Below, one piece after another: positions 6,099 to 9,326 of a stretch of 9,326 nt of DNA. This DNA is from an uncultured Oscillospiraceae bacterium (lineage in GTDB: Bacteria; Bacillota; Clostridia; Oscillospirales; Oscillospiraceae). The stretch spans positions 1-9,326 of the forward strand of contig CAKTJA010000043.1 in assembly GCA_934567115.1 (NCBI GenBank). Reading direction: 5' to 3'. A program made the translations under genes and the position numbers. A model generated the notes under the pieces. It was not told the DNA's origin and ran no database searches. It was given only the letters and a program-made list of their open reading frames with translations. Numbering within the stretch: position 1 is the first letter of the stretch; every line of letters begins with the position of its first letter.

Positions 6099-6608
6099 TT
6101 ACCGGAAGGTGTTGTGCTGCGCGTTCTCCCCGTCGAGCAGGAAGCCGTCCTTGTCATGAACATGGGCGTTGTCAAGCATCAGCCGGTAACGCGCATCGTC
6201 GGTCAGGCCGCGTGCCGACGCAGCCGCACGGCCCGCAGGCGTTCCGGTGGGATTGTTATAGCTCCCATGCAGCGTGGCGTTCGGCGTGGCCGCCTTGTCC
6301 GTATTGGTATTGCCATAGCCGTTGCCATAGCGTACGACAGGCTCTTCCTGTGTGCCGTAGCCGCTTCTCGCCGCGCTTCCGTCCGCCTCGCCGGCCGTCA
6401 CGCCGCTCATCGCGCCGTTATCCGCCGTCCCCGTATCGCTGCCGGTCACGCCGCTTGTTGTTCCGCCGGTGCCGTTGACCGTCCCGCTGCCGCTGTTCGC
6501 CGTTCCGCCGGCATCGTTCGCCGTCCCGCTGTTTTTATTTCCTCCGCAGGCCGTGAGCGAACAGAGCAGCAGTGCGGTCACCGCAAAAATCGCAAGATTT
6601 CGCTTCAT
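6099..6608 (-). CDS. predicted lipoprotein with Gly/Thr/Ser linker and short conserved-looking C-terminus
   Basis: A 169-residue protein I cannot assign to a family. The first 21 residues are a lipoprotein signal (MKRNLAIFAVTALLLCSLTAC) with lipobox LTAC and lipidated Cys21, so the mature protein should be anchored on the outer face of the membrane. Residues about 22-85 are low-complexity Gly, Thr, Ser, Asn and Asp, a flexible stalk. A middle part has the aromatic/Asn stretch RYGNGYGNTNTD. The last ~33 residues are charged and structured-looking (ARYRLMLDNAHVHDKDGFLL and GENAQHNTFR). The start is chosen from the signal peptide and a GGGGGAG ribosome-binding site 9 bases upstream. The frame is open 103 codons further upstream, but that part is not protein-like here and crosses the divergent serpin start. 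It shares a control region with the serpin gene. A spore-envelope or surface role is possible but unsupported. Confidence 0.82.
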   Translation of the reverse strand: MKRNLAIFAVTALLLCSLTACGGNKNSGTANDAGGTANSGSGTVNGTGGTTSGVTGSDTGTADNGAMSGVTAGEADGSAARSGYGTQEEPVVRYGNGYGNTNTDKAATPNATLHGSYNNPTGTPAGRAAASARGLTDDARYRLMLDNAHVHDKDGFLLDGENAQHNTFR

Positions 6609-6617
6609 TGTTTCGAT

Positions 6618-6625
6618 CTCCCCCT
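6618..6625 (-). promoter_or_regulatory. ribosome-binding site that fixes the lipoprotein start
   Basis: On the minus strand AGGGGGAG lies 9 bases before the ATG at 6606-6608. This supports the short form with a clean lipoprotein signal over the longer open frame. Confidence 0.8.
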
Positions 6626-6707
6626 GTCTTTTTTCCACGCAATACCCGACCATAGTATTTCCCGCGCGTTCAAACCGCGCGCTGACAAAATCATCCAAAA
6701 ATTTTCG

Positions 6708-6733
6708 GGAACTTTTTCCTTCGCCGCGCCGTC
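6708..6733 (+). promoter_or_regulatory. possible ECF-sigma-type promoter for the serpin gene
   Basis: GGAAC (6708-6712) and CGTC (6730-6733) are separated by 17 bases, a layout like that of several Firmicute extracytoplasmic-function sigma promoters. No good sigma-A pair is visible between 6609 and 6800 on the plus strand. Transcription would start near 6740, giving a leader of about 75 bases. The match is short and could be chance. Confidence 0.3.
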
Positions 6734-6799
6734 CAAAGGGATACAACTTCCCCGACCGGAGGACGCGCCGCGCTTCCCTCCCGCAGCCGGGGACACCCT

Positions 6800-6806
6800 G
6801 GGAGGT
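6800..6806 (+). promoter_or_regulatory. ribosome-binding site that fixes the serpin start
   Basis: GGGAGGT sits 7 bases before the ATG at 6814, which opens directly into a lipoprotein signal peptide. The longer in-frame ATG at 6469 would run antisense through the divergent lipoprotein gene and is rejected. Confidence 0.9.
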
Positions 6807-6813
6807 AACTGCC

Positions 6814-8280
6814 ATGAAAAAATTCCTTGCGCTTCTTCTCTCCGTAAGCTTCCTTCTCTCCGGCTGCATGCAGGTCAGGGCCGGCGGCGAGTCCGGCGAG
6901 GCGGAGCCGACCGGCAACGCGGAGGGCGCGAAGCTGCTCAGCCAATACGCGCTTGCGGAGGCCGCGCTTCCGCAGCTGCCCGCCGAACCGAGCGAGGCGG
7001 AGCTTATGGCGGCTTATGAAAAGCTGGACTATGAGAAAATGGGGTCGGAGGCCTATCAAAAGGCACAGACGGAGCTGTGGGCCGACTTCGACGAGCGCTC
7101 CCGCGCGTACTATAACGCGGTCCGCGCCCTGCGCGGCGACGGCGTGGACGCGGCGGCGGTCCCCGCGCTGACGGACTACAGCGTCAAAACCGCAGCCGCG
7201 CTTCTCTCAGACACGGACGGCGAAAACGTCGTGTACTCTCCCGCGAACCTCTATCTCGCCCTGTCCATGCTTTCCGAAACCACGGACGGCGGGACGCGCG
7301 CCCAGCTGCTGGACCTGCTCGGCGCGGAAAACGAGGAGACCGTGCGCACGACGGCGGACGCTCTCTGGCGCTCGCTCTATGCGGACAGCGCGTCCGGGAA
7401 AACGCTGCTCGCAAACTCCCTCTGGCTCCGCGACGGGCAGGAGTACCGCGAGGATACGCTCCGCCTTCTCGCCGAGCGCTACTACGCCTCCGTCTACAGC
7501 GTGCCGATGGGCGCGGAGGACGCGAACCGGGCCGTCCGCGCTTGGCTGAACGACAACACCGGCGGTCTGCTCTCCGACGCGGCGGAGGGCGTCAAGACCA
7601 CCCCGGAGACCGTGCTCCTGCTTCTCTCCGCGCTGTACTTCAAGGACCAGTGGAGCGATCCGTTCTTCGCGGGCAACACGTATGAGGACGTTTTCTTCTC
7701 CGCCGACGGCGGACAGCGCACGCAGTTTATGCACAAAACGCAGGACCATGCGCAGTATGTGCGGGAAAAATCCTGTACGATCGCGCAGCTGCGCTTTCGC
7801 GGGGGCGAGAGCATGGCGTTCCTTCTGCCCGACGAGGATGTGACGCTGTCCTCTCTGCTTGGCGACGAAACGCTTATGCGCGGCTTCCTCTCCGGCATGA
7901 ACGAACGTGAGGACACGCAGAGCGCCAAGCTTCTCTGGAGCGTGCCCAAGCTCGACGTCAGCTCCGACCTTGAGCTGACCTCGGCGCTCAAGGCGCTCGG
8001 CATCAGCGACGCGTTCGACGCAGACCGCGCCGACTTCTCTCCGCTCGCGGACTTCGCGCTGCCGACCGCCGTCTCTCAGGTGCAGCACGCCGCCCGCGTA
8101 ACGCTTGACGAGGAGGGCTGCGAGGCCGCCGCGTTCACCGCCATCGCCGTGGCGGAAACGGCGCTTCCGCCGCAGGACCTTCCCACCGTCGAAATGAATC
8201 TGAACCGCCCGTTCGCTTTCCTCATCACGGGCGCGGACGGTCTGCCGCTCTTCCTCGGCGCGGTCAACACCGTGAAATAA
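6814..8280 (+). CDS. lipoprotein serpin (inhibitory-type serine protease inhibitor)
   Basis: A 488-residue serpin, which traps target proteases by a suicide conformational change. Residues 1-18 are a lipoprotein signal (MKKFLALLLSVSFLLSGC; lipobox LSGC, Cys18), so it should be displayed outside the cell. Residues 19-120 are an Ala/Glu-rich extension, and the serpin fold spans about 120-488. Markers are NVVYSPANLYLALSML (138-153), LLLLSALYFKDQWSDPF, the hinge EEGCEAAAFTA (433-443) and the C-terminal NRPFAFLI (464-471) and LPLFLGAVN. The small-residue, Ala-rich hinge indicates an inhibitor rather than a non-inhibitory serpin. Aligning the loop by length with alpha-1-antitrypsin puts the scissile bond at Thr449-Ala450, which suggests an elastase- or subtilisin-like target. 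Characterised gut homologues, the siropins of Eubacterium siraeum, inhibit neutrophil elastase and proteinase 3. The cognate protease here is unknown. Confidence 0.96.
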   Translation: MKKFLALLLSVSFLLSGCMQVRAGGESGEAEPTGNAEGAKLLSQYALAEAALPQLPAEPSEAELMAAYEKLDYEKMGSEAYQKAQTELWADFDERSRAYYNAVRALRGDGVDAAAVPALTDYSVKTAAALLSDTDGENVVYSPANLYLALSMLSETTDGGTRAQLLDLLGAENEETVRTTADALWRSLYADSASGKTLLANSLWLRDGQEYREDTLRLLAERYYASVYSVPMGAEDANRAVRAWLNDNTGGLLSDAAEGVKTTPETVLLLLSALYFKDQWSDPFFAGNTYEDVFFSADGGQRTQFMHKTQDHAQYVREKSCTIAQLRFRGGESMAFLLPDEDVTLSSLLGDETLMRGFLSGMNEREDTQSAKLLWSVPKLDVSSDLELTSALKALGISDAFDADRADFSPLADFALPTAVSQVQHAARVTLDEEGCEAAAFTAIAVAETALPPQDLPTVEMNLNRPFAFLITGADGLPLFLGAVNTVK

Positions 8281-8331
8281 TTTTCGTCTGAGGAGCCGGA
8301 CGGGAGAGCCGCTTTACACCTCCCCTCCCGC

Positions 8332-8348
8332 CAGCGCAAAACGCCGCC
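8332..8348 (+). repeat. 17-base direct repeat, copy 1
   Basis: CAGCGCAAAACGCCGCC forms the left arm of the first hairpin after the serpin gene. An identical copy is at 8556-8572. Confidence 0.85.
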
Positions 8349-8367
8349 TTTCCAAGCGGCTTTTGCG
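8335..8367 (+). terminator. Rho-independent-type terminator after the serpin gene
   Basis: CGCAAAA (8335-8341) pairs with TTTTGCG (8361-8367) and GCCGC (8343-8347) with GCGGC (8356-8360), with one bulged C and an 8-base loop. It lies 54 bases after the serpin stop. The T run is inside the outer stem, so it could act on either strand. Confidence 0.65.
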
Positions 8368-8387
8368 GTCAAAGCCTCAACGCATCG

Positions 8388-8428
8388 GAGCCGCACGGTC
8401 AAGCATATTGGCTGTGCGGCTCTTTCTT
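8388..8428 (+). terminator. second terminator-like hairpin after the serpin gene
   Basis: GAGCCGCAC (8388-8396) and GTGCGGCTC (8414-8422) form a perfect 9-bp stem with a 17-base loop, followed by TTTCTT. It is probably a back-up terminator for the serpin transcript. Confidence 0.7.
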
Positions 8429-8555
8429 CTGCGGCCCATGCGGCGTGCCGACTGCGCGGCTTCCTTTGTCCAATGCTTTTTATTACAGCTCCCGTGCATT
8501 GCCCGCCTTTTCCGCTTACAGGTCAAGCCTCGCGCGCGGCGGGCTTCATTCCGCA

Positions 8556-8572
8556 CAGCGCAAAACGCCGCC
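8556..8572 (+). repeat. 17-base direct repeat, copy 2
   Basis: Identical to 8332-8348. Here it forms the left arm of the two-tier hairpin at 8563-8601. Confidence 0.85.
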
Positions 8573-8601
8573 CCTCCCGAAGCTCGGGAGAGACGGCGTT
8601 T
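8563..8601 (-). terminator. two-tier hairpin, possible terminator for the threonine synthase transcript
   Basis: The outer stem is AAACGCCG (8563-8570) with CGGCGTTT (8594-8601). The inner stem is CTCCCGA (8574-8580) with TCGGGAG (8584-8590). A 3x3 internal loop separates them. On the minus strand it ends in TTTTGCG, a short T run, 122 bases after the thrC stop. Confidence 0.5.
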
Positions 8602-8659
8602 CCGTCCGTCGAAAAGGTTCCGCAGCGCTTCACAGCCCAGTCATGCGGAGTCATGCGAA

Positions 8660-8693
8660 GAGCCGGGTCAAATGACCCGGCTCTCCGTTTTTT
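8660..8693 (+). terminator. strong hairpin plus T6 tract on the plus strand
   Basis: GAGCCGGGTC (8660-8669) and GACCCGGCTC (8674-8683) form a 10-bp stem with the loop AAAT, followed by TCCG and six T at 8688-8693. It faces convergently into thrC, 30 bases beyond that gene's stop, so it would block plus-strand read-through. On the minus strand the trailing sequence is poor in T, so it is a weaker terminator for thrC. Confidence 0.8.
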
Positions 8694-8722
8694 CAATGCT
8701 TTTTCCGCTTTTCCCGTTCGGA

Positions 8723-9326
8723 TCACTCTGTACGGATGCCGCGCTTGTCAAACTCCTTAACAAGCAGGTCAAGATCGTTCGGCAGGCTCATCGGCTCGCC
8801 GCAGAACTTGATGGCGTTGGCGACGTCCTTCAGGCCGTTGCCGGTCACGACGGAAACGATCGTGTCGTTCGCGCCGAGCACGCCCTGCTCGCAGAGCTTC
8901 TTCACGCCCGCCGTACCGGTAACGCCGGCCGGCTCGCCGAACACGCCGCAGGTGGTGCCGAGCAGCTTCTGCGCGGCCATGATCTCCTCATCCGTCACGT
9001 TCACGACGATGCCGTTCGACTCGCGGATCGCCGCAAGCGCCTTGTCCGCGTTGCGCGGCACGCCAACGGCAATGGAGTCGGCAAGCGTGTTCTCCTCCAT
9101 CGGCTGCCACGGCTCGCCGGTGGCGATGGCGCGGTTGATCGGGTGGCAGCCCTCCGCCTGTGCGGAGATCAGGCGCGGCAGCTTGTCAATAAAGCCGATG
9201 GCGTAAAGGTCCTTGAGACCCTTCCACACGCCCGCGATGGTGCAGCCGTCGCCCACGGAGATGGCGAGGTAGTCGGGCATCTTCCAGCCGAGCTGCTCGG
9301 CGATCTCGAGCGAGACAGTCTTCTTG
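8723..9326 (-). CDS. thrC: threonine synthase, C-terminal part
   Basis: Threonine synthase converts O-phospho-L-homoserine to L-threonine with pyridoxal phosphate, the last step of threonine synthesis. About 200 C-terminal residues are in the window; the frame stays open to the edge (KKTVSLEIAEQLGW before the Met at 9280), so the N-terminal part with the PLP-binding lysine lies beyond 9326. Recognisable parts are SLEIAEQLGWKMPDYLAISVGDG (split here as SLEIAEQLGWK and MPDYLAISVGDG), the glycine-rich phosphate-cup region that follows, GCHPINRAI, the segment VFGEPAGVTGTAGV, and VVTGNGLKD, close to the TGHGLKD motif typical of threonine synthases. Related fold-type II enzymes are less likely because of that last motif. 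It is convergent with the serpin gene. Confidence 0.92.
   Translation of the reverse strand, partial: KKTVSLEIAEQLGWKMPDYLAISVGDGCTIAGVWKGLKDLYAIGFIDKLPRLISAQAEGCHPINRAIATGEPWQPMEENTLADSIAVGVPRNADKALAAIRESNGIVVNVTDEEIMAAQKLLGTTCGVFGEPAGVTGTAGVKKLCEQGVLGANDTIVSVVTGNGLKDVANAIKFCGEPMSLPNDLDLLVKEFDKRGIRTE

Larger units (their letters stand above)
8281..8722. other. 442-base intergenic region rich in hairpins
   Basis: It lies between the convergent serpin and threonine synthase genes. It contains four hairpins (8335-8367, 8388-8428, 8563-8601, 8660-8693), a 17-base direct repeat (8332-8348 and 8556-8572), an 11-base repeat CAATGCTTTTT near 8471 and 8695, and a near-tandem TCATGCGGAG/TCATGCGAAG at 8641-8660. 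Plus-strand open frames at 8445-8675 and 8473-8760 have no clear ribosome-binding site and Arg/Ser/Pro-rich, non-protein-like translations, and the first stops inside a terminator stem. I see no gene here; a small RNA is possible but not shown. Confidence 0.7.

Noticed and set aside
6653..6662. Sporulation sigma-F-like -10 box (GGAAATACTA on the minus strand) upstream of the lipoprotein gene
   Set aside because: The -10 half fits the GGnrAnAnTw pattern, but there is no matching -35 (GyaTA type) 15-16 bases upstream, so sporulation control is not supported.
6469..6813. In-frame N-terminal extension of the serpin back to an ATG at 6469
   Set aside because: It would run antisense through the lipoprotein gene and bury the signal peptide; GGGAGGT and a clean lipoprotein signal fix the start at 6814.
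6609..6917. 103-codon upstream extension of the minus-strand lipoprotein frame
   Set aside because: It overlaps the start of the serpin gene, is Arg-rich without domain character, and would hide the lipoprotein signal that follows a good ribosome-binding site.
8445..8675. Possible small plus-strand gene in the gap before thrC
   Set aside because: There is no ribosome-binding site, the translation is Arg/Ser/Pro-rich, and the stop codon falls inside a terminator hairpin.

Overview
The window is a GC-rich bacterial chromosome segment with compact, mostly Shine-Dalgarno-led genes. The gene set suggests a high-GC member of the Clostridia, probably a gut Oscillospiraceae/Oscillospirales relative: a ThiI without a rhodanese domain, a stand-alone CinA C-terminal (PncC) protein, a small clostridial-type P-loop ATPase, an OmpR/histidine kinase pair and a lipoprotein serpin. 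The taxonomic placement is inference from gene types and base composition; no rRNA or other marker gene is present.

Layout. (1) 2-2523, plus strand: the 3' part of a YifB/ComM-type Mg-chelatase-like AAA+ ATPase, a 172-residue integral membrane protein and thiI. These are tightly packed (1-base gap, then an 8-base overlap), so they are probably one operon. It ends at a 13-bp-stem terminator (2562-2591) that can serve both strands. (2) 2614-3679, minus strand: a small P-loop ATPase gene with its own good promoter, preceded by pncC. (3) 3836-5766, plus strand: an OmpR-family response regulator (GTG start) overlapping a membrane histidine kinase. The regulator is divergent from pncC across a short promoter region. 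(4) 5767-6098: non-coding, with two adjacent inverted repeats, a promoter-like element reading toward the kinase, and a hairpin terminator for the next gene. (5) 6099-6608 (minus) and 6814-8280 (plus): two divergent lipoprotein genes. One encodes an unrecognised surface protein with a long Gly/Thr/Ser linker, the other an inhibitory-type serpin. (6) 8281-8722: non-coding, with four hairpins and a 17-base direct repeat. (7) 8723-9326, minus strand: the C-terminal part of threonine synthase, running off the window.

How the genes work together. ThiI makes 4-thiouridine in tRNA and may supply sulfur for thiamin. PncC recycles nicotinamide mononucleotide. The two-component pair is a complete signal-to-transcription unit with no obvious target gene beside it. 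The serpin and the divergent lipoprotein share one control region and are both predicted to be anchored outside the membrane, so they are the best candidate for an accessory, possibly host- or protease-facing, cassette. I see no phage, IS, CRISPR or tRNA/rRNA genes. Most of the window is ordinary chromosome. The serpin region, the 5.8-kb intergenic element and the terminator-rich 8.3-8.7 kb gap are the places worth a second look.
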